A stretch of 64,000 nt of DNA from Ornithinimicrobium humiphilum (GCF_006716885.1 NZ_VFPU01000002.1:124001-188000); one strand, 5' to 3'. Shown: positions 35,230-44,518, numbered from the stretch's first letter. Numbers and translations: made by a program. Notes: generated from the sequence alone by a model not told the origin.

Positions 35230-36279
35230 ATGCGCGCAACGATCCTCCACGCCACCCGTGACATCCGCCTCGAAGAGGTCCCCGACCCCACGATCCTGCG
35301 CCCCACCGACGCGATCGTCCGGGTCACCGCCACCTGCGTGTGCGGCTCCGACCTGTGGCCCTACCGCGGCATCAACGAGGTGCGGTCGCCCCGCGCGATC
35401 GGCCACGAGATGGTCGGCATCGTCGAGGAGGTCGGCCCCGAGGTCCGCACCGTGCGCCCGGGGCAGTTCGTCATCGCGCCCTTCCGCTACTCCTGCGGCG
35501 AGTGCGCCCACTGCCGCGCCGGGGTGCACACCTCGTGCGTCCGCGGCGGGCAGGGCTGGGGCGGCCTGGACGGCGACGGCGAGCCCACGCCGGCCTGCCA
35601 GGGCGAGATCGTCCGGGTCCCCTTCGCCGACGGCACGCTCGTGGCCACCCCCGAGGTCCCCGACGACGCGATGCTGCCCTCGATGCTGGCGCTCTCCGAC
35701 GTCATGGCCACCGGCTGGCACTGCGCGGTCGCGGCGGGCGTGCAGCCCGGCGAGACGGTCGTGGTCGTCGGTGACGGCGCCGTCGGCCTTTCGGCCGTGC
35801 TCGCCGCCTCCCGCCTGGGCGCCGGCCGGGTCGTGGCGATGTCGCGCCACGAGCCGCGACAGGCGGTGGCCCGCGAGTTCGGGGCCACCGACGTCGTGGC
35901 CGAGCGCGGCGACGAGGGCGCCGAGCGCATCCGTGAGCTCACCGACGGCGTCGGCGCCGACCGCGTCCTCGAGTGCGTCGGCACCGGCGACTCGATGAGC
36001 CAGGCCTTCGCCTCCGCCCGCCCCGGCGGCACCGTGGGCTTCGTCGGCGTCCCGCACGGCGTCGAGGTGCCGATCGGCACCATGTTCCGCTCCAACATCG
36101 GCCTCGCCGGCGGCGTCGCCCCGGTCCGCGCCTATCTGGAGCAGCTGCGCGACGACGTGCTCGCCGGCGAGATCGACCCCGGCAAGGTCTTCGACCTGAC
36201 CCTGCCGCTCGACCAGGTCGCCGAGGCCTACGCGGCCATGGACGAGCGGCGGGCCATCAAGGTCATGCTGCGTCCGTGA
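35230..36279 (+). CDS. Zinc-dependent alcohol dehydrogenase
   Basis: The 349-residue medium-chain dehydrogenase has the catalytic zinc ligands in CVCGSDLWPYRG and GHEMVGIVEEVG, a four-cysteine structural zinc lobe (CGECAHCRAGVHTSC) and the nucleotide fold GDGAVGLSAVLAA. It oxidises an alcohol or threonine-type substrate with NAD(P); the true substrate is unknown. The ATG at 35230 begins the domain. It is followed by a hairpin at 36285-36308 and then by a broken hydrolase gene on the other strand. Confidence 0.92.
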   Translation: MRATILHATRDIRLEEVPDPTILRPTDAIVRVTATCVCGSDLWPYRGINEVRSPRAIGHEMVGIVEEVGPEVRTVRPGQFVIAPFRYSCGECAHCRAGVHTSCVRGGQGWGGLDGDGEPTPACQGEIVRVPFADGTLVATPEVPDDAMLPSMLALSDVMATGWHCAVAAGVQPGETVVVVGDGAVGLSAVLAASRLGAGRVVAMSRHEPRQAVAREFGATDVVAERGDEGAERIRELTDGVGADRVLECVGTGDSMSQAFASARPGGTVGFVGVPHGVEVPIGTMFRSNIGLAGGVAPVRAYLEQLRDDVLAGEIDPGKVFDLTLPLDQVAEAYAAMDERRAIKVMLRP

Positions 36280-36556
36280 CGGAGGGGGCGCCGTTCGTGC
36301 GGCGCCCCACCGTCGCGACCACCCACTCCGCGACGATCCGCATCGTGTCGGCGTCGACCGGCCTGCGCACCAGCTTCTTGTAGCGCGACAGCGACGGGGG
36401 CTCCTCGTCGCGGCGCAGGATGTGCGTCAGGTCCGGCACGAGCACGGTCTCGACCTCGCCCGGGACGAGCTCGGCGATCCGGGGCAGGTCGGCGGGGTCG
36501 TTGAGCAGCAGCTCACGGTGCCACTTCGCGTTGAGGCGGGCGCCGTCCATGCGCAC
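36263..36556 (-). pseudogene. 3' remnant of an alpha/beta-hydrolase gene
   Basis: The 97-codon frame has only the C-terminal part of an alpha/beta hydrolase. VLVPDLTHILRRDEEPPSLSRYKK holds the terminal catalytic-His region and is followed by the final helix RPVDADTMRIVAEWV. The lid, nucleophile Ser and about 200 N-terminal residues are missing. To the right the sequence changes abruptly at about 36550-36575 to the remains of a regulator on the opposite strand. The gene 3' end overlaps the alcohol dehydrogenase end by 17 nt. Confidence 0.6.
36285..36308 (+). terminator. Hairpin after the alcohol dehydrogenase
   Basis: A 9-bp stem (GGGGCGCCG with CGGCGCCCC) with a 6-nt loop begins 6 nt after the dehydrogenase stop, inside the hydrolase remnant. 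Confidence 0.55.
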
Positions 36557-37025
36557 GACGTCCTCGGTGCTCGCCTCGATCTACCGGCACGTGGCGCGGC
36601 TGGTCGAGGGCGGGGTGCTCCCTGTGGTCCGGGAGCGCGCGGTGCGCGGCACGACCGAGCGCACGTATGCCGTGGACCTCGCCGCGGCCCATCTCGACGC
36701 GAAGGCCGTGCGGTCCATGACCCGGGAGGACCACCTGCGGGCGTTCACGTCGTTCACCGCCGGGCTGCTCGGCCTCTTCGAGCGCTACCTGGAGCAGGAC
36801 GACGTCGACCTGGCGCGCGACGGGGTGAGCTACCGGCAGACCGCCCTCTGGCTCACGGACGAGGAGATGGCCGAGCTCTTCGACGAGATGCGGGAGTCGG
36901 TCACGGCCCGCATGGCCCTGCGCCCGGGCCCCGGCCGGACGCGGCGGGTGCTGTCGACCATCGTGCTGCCCGACGCCGCGGCGGGACGCCACGAGGAGGC
37001 ACAGGCAGAGGCTCCCAGGACGTAG
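36549..37025 (+). pseudogene. 3' part of an ArsR-like transcriptional regulator
   Basis: From the ATG at 36549 the frame gives 158 residues. It begins inside a winged helix-turn-helix (VLASIYRHVARLVEGGVL, the recognition helix) and continues with the effector half of an ArsR-type regulator (MTREDHLRAFTSFTAGLLGLFERYL and GVSYRQTALWLTDEEMAELF). The first helices of the DNA-binding domain are absent. The sequence upstream is antisense to the hydrolase remnant. The ATG at 36549 could still express a truncated protein. Confidence 0.6.
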
Positions 37026-37026
37026 A

Positions 37027-37118
37027 AGAACCCCTCGCGCACCTGGAAGAGCTCACCTGCCCTTGCTGCATTCCTGCCCTGGGGGAGTTCAGTGAGGTAC
37101 CACCGCACGAGGGGTCCG
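37027..37118 (-). ncRNA. ffs: Small signal recognition particle RNA (4.5S type)
   Basis: Read on the minus strand the ends pair (CCCCTCGTGCGG with the GTGCGCGAGGGG end). The conserved SRP core is present: GGGCA-GGAA-TGC hairpin with the GGAA tetraloop, followed by AGCAAGGG. This is the Ffh-binding domain IV of a bacterial small SRP RNA, about 90 nt long. It lies beyond the regulator remnant on the opposite strand. The exact ends are approximate. Confidence 0.85.
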
Positions 37119-37165
37119 GGGTCAAGTGTAGGTGGTGCCCCCGCCGGCCACCAAGCCGCGGCCGC

Positions 37166-37849
37166 TCAGCCCTGCCACCAGGCCAGCGCCACCCCGCCCG
37201 CGGCGACCAGGAAGGCCAGCGCCCACACCCGGTCCAGGTTGATCCAGTGCGTGCGCAGGATGCGCAGCCCGAAGACCTGGTGGACGACGAGAGCGACCAC
37301 CCCGGAGGCGAACGCCATACCCGCGGCATGGACGAGCGCCACGACCGTGGCGGCGCCGAAGCCCTCCGCCAGACCCGCGGTCGCGTGGTGGCTCGCGCCG
37401 CCGGAGGTGTGCAGCAGCACCGGCGCCAGCATCAGCCCGGCCCCGGTGGCGGTCGACATGAGGAAGGACCACCAGGCCAGCTGCCACGGCTTCAGGCGCA
37501 TCCCGACCCAGCGGAAGTGGCGCGGGCGCAGCAGCAGCCACGAGCCGAAGGCGAGCAGCGCGCCGGCGACGACGGCCATCGCGACGCCTCGCGACACCTG
37601 CCCGGCGAAGGCGGTGATGATGAGGGCGGAGGGCAGCACGGAGATCTCGTGGCCCAGCACGATCCAGGCCAGGGAGCGGCCGATCGCGGCACGGCTGCGC
37701 TCCTGCAGCCCGAAGGACAGCGCGAAGAGCCAGCCCATGGCCGGGTTGATCCCGTGGAAGAGTCCCAGCCCGGCTGCGGCGAGGAGGGCGGCGACATCCG
37801 CGCCGCCGCCGCTCCCCGCCGCGCCGTGCTCGAGGTGCGCGAGCAGCAC
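37166..37849 (-). CDS. Polytopic membrane protein coupled to the methanethiol-oxidase-type gene
   Basis: The 227-residue protein has about six hydrophobic segments. Notable motifs are GLFHGINPAMGWLFALSFGLQ, HEISVLPSA and HAAGMAFASG: three His-bearing helices that could bind a metal or form a metal-transport path, as in UreH/NicO-type proteins. The family is not firmly recognised. Its GTG start at 37849 shares one base with the TAG stop of the upstream gene (CTAGTG), so the two are translated together. A role in delivering copper or handling products for that enzyme is inference. Confidence 0.75.
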   Translation of the reverse strand: MLLAHLEHGAAGSGGGADVAALLAAAGLGLFHGINPAMGWLFALSFGLQERSRAAIGRSLAWIVLGHEISVLPSALIITAFAGQVSRGVAMAVVAGALLAFGSWLLLRPRHFRWVGMRLKPWQLAWWSFLMSTATGAGLMLAPVLLHTSGGASHHATAGLAEGFGAATVVALVHAAGMAFASGVVALVVHQVFGLRILRTHWINLDRVWALAFLVAAGGVALAWWQG

Positions 37850-39276
37850 TAGCTGAAGCAGTAGCTGTCGCTCGAGGCGTCGCCGCCCTCGAGGTGGGCC
37901 TGGTGCACCCGGTTGCCCCGGAAGTCGTCCCCGTGCGGGAAGAACCGCTCGTCCAGGGACATCGCGCCGGTCTCCGGGTCGATGTCGGCCTTGGCCATCC
38001 AGGCGCCGACGCCGTCGGGGTAGAACTGGTCGTCCCAGGCGCCGTAGAGGCTGTTGGTCCAGTAGACCCGGCGGCCGTCCCGGCTGACCTCGACCATCTG
38101 CGGGGCGCCCGAGAGCGGCAGGTCCGGCGCCGCCGGGTGGGAGGCCCGGGACATGATGCCGCCGAGGCGGATCTCGCCGACCTTCGTCGGGTTGAGCGGG
38201 TCGGACACGTCGAGCTGGATCGACTGGCCGGTGCCGAAGCACGAGACGTAGAGGAAGCGGTCGTCGACGGACAGGCCGATGTCGGTGATGAGCGGCGGCA
38301 CGGCCTTGAACGGACGCAGCATCTCGGGCAGCTTGTCGACGTCCTCGTCGGCCACCGGCTCGGCCGGGATGTCGTAGACCTTGGTGATCGCGAAGTCGCC
38401 GTCGTCGCCGTCACGGTGCCAGCACCAGATGGACCCCGACAGGTCCTCCAGGCTGATGACGACGCCGATGAAGCCGTACTGGTGCTGCGGGTCGTGCGCG
38501 GGACGCAGCTCCAGCGCCATCTGGTACTGCGGGCCGAGCTCGAGCGCCTGGAGGTGGGTGCGCCTCACCATGTCGAAGACGTGCAGCTTGTTGCCGTAGC
38601 GGCCGGCGAGGAGCTCCTCGGGCAGCAGGCCCTCCTCCACCTGGCGGGGCGTGCCCCACTCGCTGGTGATCATCCGGTCGTGGTTGATGTGCCACCAGAA
38701 GTCGTAGGCGAGGTACTGCGGGCCACGGTCCTTCTCCCAGGTGCCCTTGACCTCGAGGGTGTCGTGGTCGAGCAGCGCGATGCCACCGGGGCCCTCGTCG
38801 CCCTCCGCGGTGCCGAGGTTGGTGATGTAGATGCCCTCGGGGCCGCAGTGGGCGGTGTGCGGGCGGGAGTAGCCGCTCTTGGCCTTGTACTCCTCCGGCT
38901 CGATGATCTTGTCGATCGTCGGGTTGCGCGGGTCCTGGCGCACGTCGACGAAGTGGATGCGCGAGGAGCGCAGCCCCATGAGGATGAGGTAGCGGCGCTC
39001 AACGTGCGGGTGGGGGTTGCCGGGGCAGAGGGCCGAGGAGCAGGCGTTCCACCCGTGGTGGTGCAGCTCGTCGCCGTGGTTGGGCATCTCGGTCCAACCG
39101 ACGACCTGGCCGTAGTCGTCGGCAGCGGGGTCCACGGACACGACCGCGAGGGCGTCCTTCTGCGGCTCGCCCTCCCCGCGCCAGTAGGTCGCCACGTAGG
39201 CGTAGCGCTCCTGGGGCTCCTCCGCCGCGAGGGACGGGGACGGGTAGAAGGTCGGGTCGGGTCTCCAGCTGGCCAT
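37849..39276 (-). CDS. Selenium-binding protein 56 family, methanethiol oxidase type
   Basis: The 475-residue protein is full length for SBP56. Bacterial members are copper-dependent methanethiol oxidases that turn methanethiol into formaldehyde, sulfide and peroxide. Family blocks seen are NHGDELHHHGWNACSSALCPG, SRPHTAHCGPEG, FWWHINHDRMITSEWG and MSRASHPAAPDLPLSGAPQM. The start has GAAGGAG before ATG 39276. No SCO-type chaperone or MauG-like gene is adjacent; the only partner is the coupled membrane protein. An 11-bp palindrome lies about 45 nt upstream. Confidence 0.92.
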   Translation of the reverse strand: MASWRPDPTFYPSPSLAAEEPQERYAYVATYWRGEGEPQKDALAVVSVDPAADDYGQVVGWTEMPNHGDELHHHGWNACSSALCPGNPHPHVERRYLILMGLRSSRIHFVDVRQDPRNPTIDKIIEPEEYKAKSGYSRPHTAHCGPEGIYITNLGTAEGDEGPGGIALLDHDTLEVKGTWEKDRGPQYLAYDFWWHINHDRMITSEWGTPRQVEEGLLPEELLAGRYGNKLHVFDMVRRTHLQALELGPQYQMALELRPAHDPQHQYGFIGVVISLEDLSGSIWCWHRDGDDGDFAITKVYDIPAEPVADEDVDKLPEMLRPFKAVPPLITDIGLSVDDRFLYVSCFGTGQSIQLDVSDPLNPTKVGEIRLGGIMSRASHPAAPDLPLSGAPQMVEVSRDGRRVYWTNSLYGAWDDQFYPDGVGAWMAKADIDPETGAMSLDERFFPHGDDFRGNRVHQAHLEGGDASSDSYCFS

Positions 39277-39318
39277 GCAGGCTCCTTCGCGTGCGGTGCG
39301 TTTGCTTATGATCTCCCC

Positions 39319-39329
39319 AAGCAGTGCTT
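39319..39329. promoter_or_regulatory. Possible operator upstream of the SBP56 gene
   Basis: AAGCAGTGCTT is a perfect 11-nt palindrome with odd centre. The heptamer TGCTTAT occurs in it (39326-39332) and again at 39303-39309, 23 nt away. No regulator is identified. Confidence 0.3.
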
Positions 39330-39469
39330 ATCAGAACATGGAGGACGCGGCGTGCGCAAGTTGCCGTCAGGGAAGGGAGCAGGGGGCGGGAAACGTTGGG
39401 GCGCAACGCAAATGGCGAGATCCTCTGCGCGAGCGCGCGAGTCGGCGACAAGGGAGCCGGGACATGACG

Positions 39470-39502
39470 AAGGCCCCCGCTCTGCACGAGCGGGGGCCTT
39501 CT
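39470..39502 (-). terminator. Terminator downstream of tRNA-Ser(GGA)
   Basis: A 14-bp perfect stem (GAAGGCCCCCGCTC and its complement) with a 5-nt loop starts 6 nt beyond the 3' end of the tRNA. The 230-nt stretch between here and the SBP56 start contains nothing else recognisable. Confidence 0.75.
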
Positions 39503-39507
39503 CCGGC

Positions 39508-39591
39508 GGAGGATGGGGGATTTGAACCCCCGAGGGTTTTATCCCAACACGATTTCCAATCGTGCGCACTAGGCCACTATGCGAATCCTCC
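39508..39591 (-). tRNA. tRNA-Ser (anticodon GGA)
   Basis: The 84-nt minus-strand sequence has a 7-bp acceptor stem (GGAGGAT with ATCCTCC), the anticodon arm CACGAT-TTGGAAA-TCGTG with anticodon GGA (reads UCC/UCU), a long variable arm as expected for a class II tRNA, and a T arm with GGTTCAAATCC. CCA is not encoded. A strong terminator follows. Confidence 0.93.
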
Positions 39592-39669
39592 GCCGGGAAG
39601 GATACCCGAGGGCGGTGCCGGACCCGAAATCGTGGTCCGCGGCCTGTCTGCGGCGGCCGCGGCGGCGCC

Positions 39670-41280
<1,611 letters not shown>

Positions 41281-41288
41281 ACCCGCAG

Positions 41289-41298
41289 ACTCTAGACT
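41289..41298. promoter_or_regulatory. Overlapping divergent -10 boxes
   Basis: ACTCTA at 41289-41294 is TAGAGT on the minus strand, 8 nt before the GTG at 41280. TAGACT at 41293-41298 is 7 nt before the ATG at 41306. The two boxes share the TA at 41293-41294, so the two promoters cannot be melted at once. Confidence 0.6.
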
Positions 41299-41305
41299 GC
41301 GCCGC

Positions 41306-41617
41306 ATGATCTTCAAGGGAGTAGGTGACGGACGCCCCTACCCCCCTCACGGGCTGGACGAGGCGCGGGACTGGGCGCACCTTCCCCCGCGCATGCTCCG
41401 GCTCGACGAGCTGGTCACCACGCGGGCCGAGCTCGACCTGCACGTGCTGCTCTCCCCCGACTCCACCTTCTACGGCGACATCTTCTGCCACGTGGTCAAG
41501 TGGGAGAACACGCTCTACCTCGAGGACGGCCTCCACCGGGCCCTCCGCGCCGCCCTGCAGGGCCGGCCCGTCGTCCACGGGCGTGTCCTCGACCTCGACG
41601 CCCCCGGCGCTCGCTAG
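41306..41617 (+). CDS. Conserved actinobacterial small protein
   Basis: The 103-residue protein begins MIFKGVGDGRPYPPHG and contains RMLRLDELVTTRAELDLHVLL, DSTFYGDIFCHVVKW and LYLEDGLHRALRAAL. This is a strongly conserved actinobacterial family that databases sometimes label a VapB-type antitoxin. No toxin gene is adjacent, so that name is doubtful. TAGACT 7 nt before the ATG points to leaderless translation. It is followed by the LytR_C gene with its own TAGCCT (41615-41620) and Shine-Dalgarno. Confidence 0.8.
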   Translation: MIFKGVGDGRPYPPHGLDEARDWAHLPPRMLRLDELVTTRAELDLHVLLSPDSTFYGDIFCHVVKWENTLYLEDGLHRALRAALQGRPVVHGRVLDLDAPGAR

Positions 41618-41644
41618 CCTCTGACGCCGGAAAGGAGACCGTCT

Positions 41645-42172
41645 GTGGGATACGTGCGCACGGCCGGCATGTCCACCGCTGCCCGACGGGCGCGCCGGCG
41701 GGCGGCCCTGGTCATCGTCGCCGTGCTGCTCGGCCTGCTGCTGGTCTTCGGGTTCGCCCTGGCCTACATGCAGGGCTGGGTCACGCTGCCCGGCGGCGAC
41801 CGCGGCGGCGACGAGGCGACGGCCACGTCCGCCCCGCCCGTGGCGACCGTCACCCCGGCCGAGGTCAGCGTCAACGTCTTCAACGCCGGGGGCATCCCGG
41901 GCGCCGCCGGACGGGCCGGCGAGGCCCTGCGGGCCCGAGGCTTCGCCGTCGCGACGGTCGCCAACGACCCTGAGGGGGCCGACGTGCCCGGCATCGCGAT
42001 CCTGCGGCACGGCCCCACCGGCATCGAGGAGGCCCAGCTGCTGCAGGCCTCGCTGCCCGAGGGCGTGGAGCTGGTGGCGGACACCCGGTCCTCCTCCAGC
42101 GTCGACCTGGTGCTGGGCGAGCAGTGGGAGGACCTGCCCGCCCCCGACGCCGCCGCCACCGAGGAGGGCTGA
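41645..42172 (+). CDS. LytR C-terminal domain protein, membrane-anchored
   Basis: The 175-residue protein has a basic N-terminus, one membrane segment (about 20-45) and an extracytoplasmic LytR_C domain (about 72-160, VSVNVFNAGGIPGAAGRAGEAL). This domain is found at the end of cell-wall polymer ligases and, as here, alone behind a membrane anchor. The GTG start follows AAAGGAGA. A role in the cell envelope is likely, but the mechanism is unknown. It may be cotranscribed with the next gene, which starts 5 nt after its stop. Confidence 0.85.
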   Translation: MGYVRTAGMSTAARRARRRAALVIVAVLLGLLLVFGFALAYMQGWVTLPGGDRGGDEATATSAPPVATVTPAEVSVNVFNAGGIPGAAGRAGEALRARGFAVATVANDPEGADVPGIAILRHGPTGIEEAQLLQASLPEGVELVADTRSSSSVDLVLGEQWEDLPAPDAAATEEG

Positions 42173-42177
42173 GCGAG

Positions 42178-42651
42178 ATGGCGCACGAGGTCACCCTGAC
42201 CCGGCGGATCGCCGCACCGCGCGAGGTGGTGTGGGAGGTCCTCACCGACCTGGACCACGCGGCGCGTCGCCTGTCCCAGGTCACCGAACTGCAGGTGCTC
42301 ACCGACGGCCCCTACGCCCTCGGCACCCGCTGGCGCGAGACGCGGCGCATGATGGGCGCCTCGGACACGCAGGAGATGGTCGTCGTCGAGAACGACCCGC
42401 TGCGCCGCACCGTCGTCGAGGCGGTGGACGCCAGCACGACCTACCGGACGGTCTACACGCTGGAGTCCCTCGAGGAGACGGGTGACACCCTGCTCACCCT
42501 GCACTTCGGCGCCGAGGTGGCCGACCCCACGCGGCTGCAGCGCCTCGCGCTCAGCGTGGTCGGGCCGCTCGGGCTCAAGCTCACCGAGAAGTCGCTGCGC
42601 ACCGAGCTCGACGACATCGCGCGCGCGGCCGAGCAGCTGCACCGCGGCTGA
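42178..42651 (+). CDS. SRPBCC (polyketide cyclase-like) protein
   Basis: The 157-residue protein has the START/SRPBCC pattern: an N-terminal strand HEVTLTRRIAAPREVVWEVLTDLDHAARRL, a central sheet (GTRWRETRRMMG) and a long C-terminal helix (LTEKSLRTELDDIARAAEQL). The fold binds hydrophobic ligands; no catalytic residues or ligand can be assigned. The ATG at 42178 follows GAGGAGGG. It comes directly after the LytR_C gene, and nothing indicates a shared pathway. Confidence 0.8.
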   Translation: MAHEVTLTRRIAAPREVVWEVLTDLDHAARRLSQVTELQVLTDGPYALGTRWRETRRMMGASDTQEMVVVENDPLRRTVVEAVDASTTYRTVYTLESLEETGDTLLTLHFGAEVADPTRLQRLALSVVGPLGLKLTEKSLRTELDDIARAAEQLHRG

Positions 42652-42665
42652 CGCGGGGGCGCGGG

Positions 42666-42998
42666 TCAGCGCTGACCCGCCCTCGCCCGGCGCCGCAGCC
42701 CCTCGACCTGGCCGCGCAGGCTCTCGACCTGACCGGCGAGCCGCCGGTTCTCGTCCTGCAGGGCCAGGATGCGTGCGACGCCGGCGATGTTGACCCCCGC
42801 GTCGAGCAGGCCGGCGATCTCCCGCAGGCGCTCGAGGTCGTTGGTGCTGTAGCGACGTGTGCCGCCGGGCGTGCGGTCCGGCTCGAGCAGGCCGTGCGCC
42901 TCGTAGAGCCGCAGCGACGGGGCGGCGAGCCCCACGAGCTCGGCCGCCACGGAGATGCCGTAGACGCCGCGATCGGCGTCGTGCACCCGGTCCGCCAT
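42666..42998 (-). CDS. hspR: MerR-family heat-shock repressor HspR
   Basis: The 110-residue regulator has the MerR winged helix (YGISVAAELVGLAAPSLRLYEAHGLLEPDRTPGGTRRY, described by its first 16 residues) and a short coiled coil (about 75-110). That is the size and pattern of HspR, which represses heat-shock genes with DnaK as co-repressor. The ATG at 42998 has AGGAGGT 9 nt upstream; a longer form from 43022 would place that signal inside the gene. It is divergent from the Hsp20 gene, its likely target. Confidence 0.82.
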   Translation of the reverse strand: MADRVHDADRGVYGISVAAELVGLAAPSLRLYEAHGLLEPDRTPGGTRRYSTNDLERLREIAGLLDAGVNIAGVARILALQDENRRLAGQVESLRGQVEGLRRRARAGQR

Positions 42999-43067
42999 CG
43001 TCACCGCACCTCCTTCCTTCACCCTTGCGCCCTGTGGCGGACGCCACGTCGAGCGTGGCGCCCATGA

Positions 43068-43097
43068 CTTGAATCTTACGCCGATTAGAGTTATAAA
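43068..43097 (+). promoter_or_regulatory. hsp20 promoter with HAIR-like inverted repeat
   Basis: TTGAAT (43069-43074) and TATAAA (43092-43097) are 17 bp apart, a near-consensus promoter in a conspicuous AT-rich island. CTTGAATC-N7-GATTAGAG (43068-43090) is an imperfect inverted repeat (6 of 8 bases) resembling the HspR-associated HAIR element CTTGAGT-N7-ACTCAAG. It covers the -35. Confidence 0.5.
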
Positions 43098-43168
43098 ATC
43101 TGTAGCGACGGATGCAGATTAGCAGCCGTCAGCACGAGAGGTTGATATCGAGAAGAGAGGAGCTGGTC

Positions 43169-43684
43169 ATGACCTCGATGCTGATGCGTACCGACCCGTT
43201 CCGGGAGCTCGACCGACTGTCGCAGCAGATGTTCGCCGGTGTCCGCGGAACCCTCGCCCGCCCGTCGGTGATGCCGATGGACGCCTGGCGCGACGGTGAC
43301 ACCTTCCGCGTGGAGTTCGACCTCCCCGGCGTCCGCCCCGAGTCGATCGACGTGGACGTCGAGCGCAACGTCGTCACCGTGCGTGCCGAGCGCCCCGGCT
43401 TCGACGAGGACCGCGAGATGGTGGCCTCCGAGCGCACCCGCGGCGTCTTCAGCCGCCAGCTGATGCTGGGCGAGAACCTCGACACCGACCGGATCGAGGC
43501 GACCTACGACGCCGGTGTGCTGTCGCTGAGCATCCCGGTCGCCGAGCAGGCCAGGCCGCGCAGGATCACCGTCACCACGGGGACCGGCGGCTCGACCGTG
43601 CAGGGCCTGACCACCGGTGCCGAGGACAGCACCATCCAGGGCTCCACGGTGGAGCAGGAGCACCGCGAGCTGGTCAACGCCTGA
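43169..43684 (+). CDS. Hsp20/alpha-crystallin small heat-shock protein
   Basis: The 171-residue chaperone has an N-terminal arm ([14 protein letters not shown]), the alpha-crystallin domain (about 32-125; [57 protein letters not shown]) and a Thr/Gly-rich tail with two similar segments (STVQGLT and STIQGSTV). It prevents aggregation of unfolded proteins under stress. GAGAGGAG precedes ATG 43169; an earlier in-frame ATG at 43112 would sit in the promoter leader. Control by the adjacent HspR is likely. Confidence 0.92.
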   Translation: MTSMLMRTDPFRELDRLSQQMFAGVRGTLARPSVMPMDAWRDGDTFRVEFDLPGVRPESIDVDVERNVVTVRAERPGFDEDREMVASERTRGVFSRQLMLGENLDTDRIEATYDAGVLSLSIPVAEQARPRRITVTTGTGGSTVQGLTTGAEDSTIQGSTVEQEHRELVNA

Positions 43685-43705
43685 TCCGACCCCGAGGCGG
43701 TCGAC

Positions 43706-44518
43706 GTGACGCTCGCTCCCGCAGCACCTCCTGACCGGGGCACGGTCCGTGGTGACGAGGACCTGGCCTTCTGGGACCTCGTGTGCCACGACGAGGACTG
43801 GCTGCGTGCCGAGTTCGACGCGATCGTCTCGGACTGGGACCCGGACCGGGGCGCCTCCGCGGCGCCCCCGGTCCTCCCCCGGCCGCGTCTCCCGTCCCGT
43901 GGGGCGCGGCCGGCGCGGGAGGACACCCTTCCCCGCGCCCTCGGGGCCCCGGTCCGACCTCCGGCCCGGGAACGGTCCCCGCCCCCCCTCCGATCCGGGA
44001 CCCCGGTCCCGGATCCCCCCGTATCTCGGCCCCGCCGGACGGCGTGCACCCCGTGTCGCGCGCGTCCACCGGCCCGTGGGTCGGCTCGCCCACGGGGCCC
44101 GGGACGCGCCCTGGGCTGCGGTGCACGTCGCGCCCCGGCGAGGAGCCGCGCGCGTCCGGCCACGGCGGCACACCGCAGGCCCGCGCCACCTCCCCGCGTG
44201 CGCGCCGGAGGAGAGCCGGTCGACCGTGACCGTCCGCCCGAGCCCGACCGGCCCCCGGCGCCCCGGGGAGGCGCGGCCGGGAGCAGGAGCCGCCAGCCCT
44301 GCGGACGCACCGACACGGACGGGGCCGCGCGAGGGACTCCCCCTCGTGCGGCCCCTCGGCATACCCTCCAGGTATGCACCGCTTCGAGCCACCGCCGCTG
44401 CCGGGTCAGCAGGGTCAGGCCCCCGGCCAGGGGTCGACCCCCGGCTACGGCCTGGGGTCCCAGGCTCCGTGGGGACTGCCCGCCACGACCGCGCACCCGC
44501 GGGGCACGCTCGTGCTGA
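43706..44518 (+). CDS. Short acidic protein with a doubtful Arg/Pro-rich tail
   Basis: The first 50 residues look real: GDEDLAFWDLVCHDEDWLRAEFDAIVSDW is an acidic helical segment seen in small proteins beside actinobacterial hsp20 genes. After about 43850 the sequence becomes extremely C/G-rich with long homopolymers, and the frame becomes Arg/Pro/Ala low complexity. The last 145 nt overlap the next gene. A shift of frame near 43850-43900 would give a Pro/Gly/Ser-rich tail ending at the TGA at 44227-44229, a more sensible end. Treat the C-terminus as unresolved: frameshift, sequencing error or non-coding. Confidence 0.4.
   Translation: MTLAPAAPPDRGTVRGDEDLAFWDLVCHDEDWLRAEFDAIVSDWDPDRGASAAPPVLPRPRLPSRGARPAREDTLPRALGAPVRPPARERSPPPLRSGTPVPDPPVSRPRRTACTPCRARPPARGSARPRGPGRALGCGARRAPARSRARPATAAHRRPAPPPRVRAGGEPVDRDRPPEPDRPPAPRGGAAGSRSRQPCGRTDTDGAARGTPPRAAPRHTLQVCTASSHRRCRVSRVRPPARGRPPATAWGPRLRGDCPPRPRTRGARSC

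Noticed and set aside
36420..36548. Upstream extension of the regulator frame into the hydrolase remnant
   Set aside because: The extra residues are antisense to hydrolase codons and show no helix-turn-helix pattern, so they are not the missing N-terminus.
36263..36556. A complete small protein of 97 residues
   Set aside because: Its whole length corresponds to the last quarter of an alpha/beta hydrolase, so a remnant is more plausible than a new small gene.
41281..41316. Start of the DUF853 gene at the ATG at 41316
   Set aside because: This 12-residue extension would cross both -10 boxes and overlap the divergent gene; the GTG at 41280 fits the promoter spacing.
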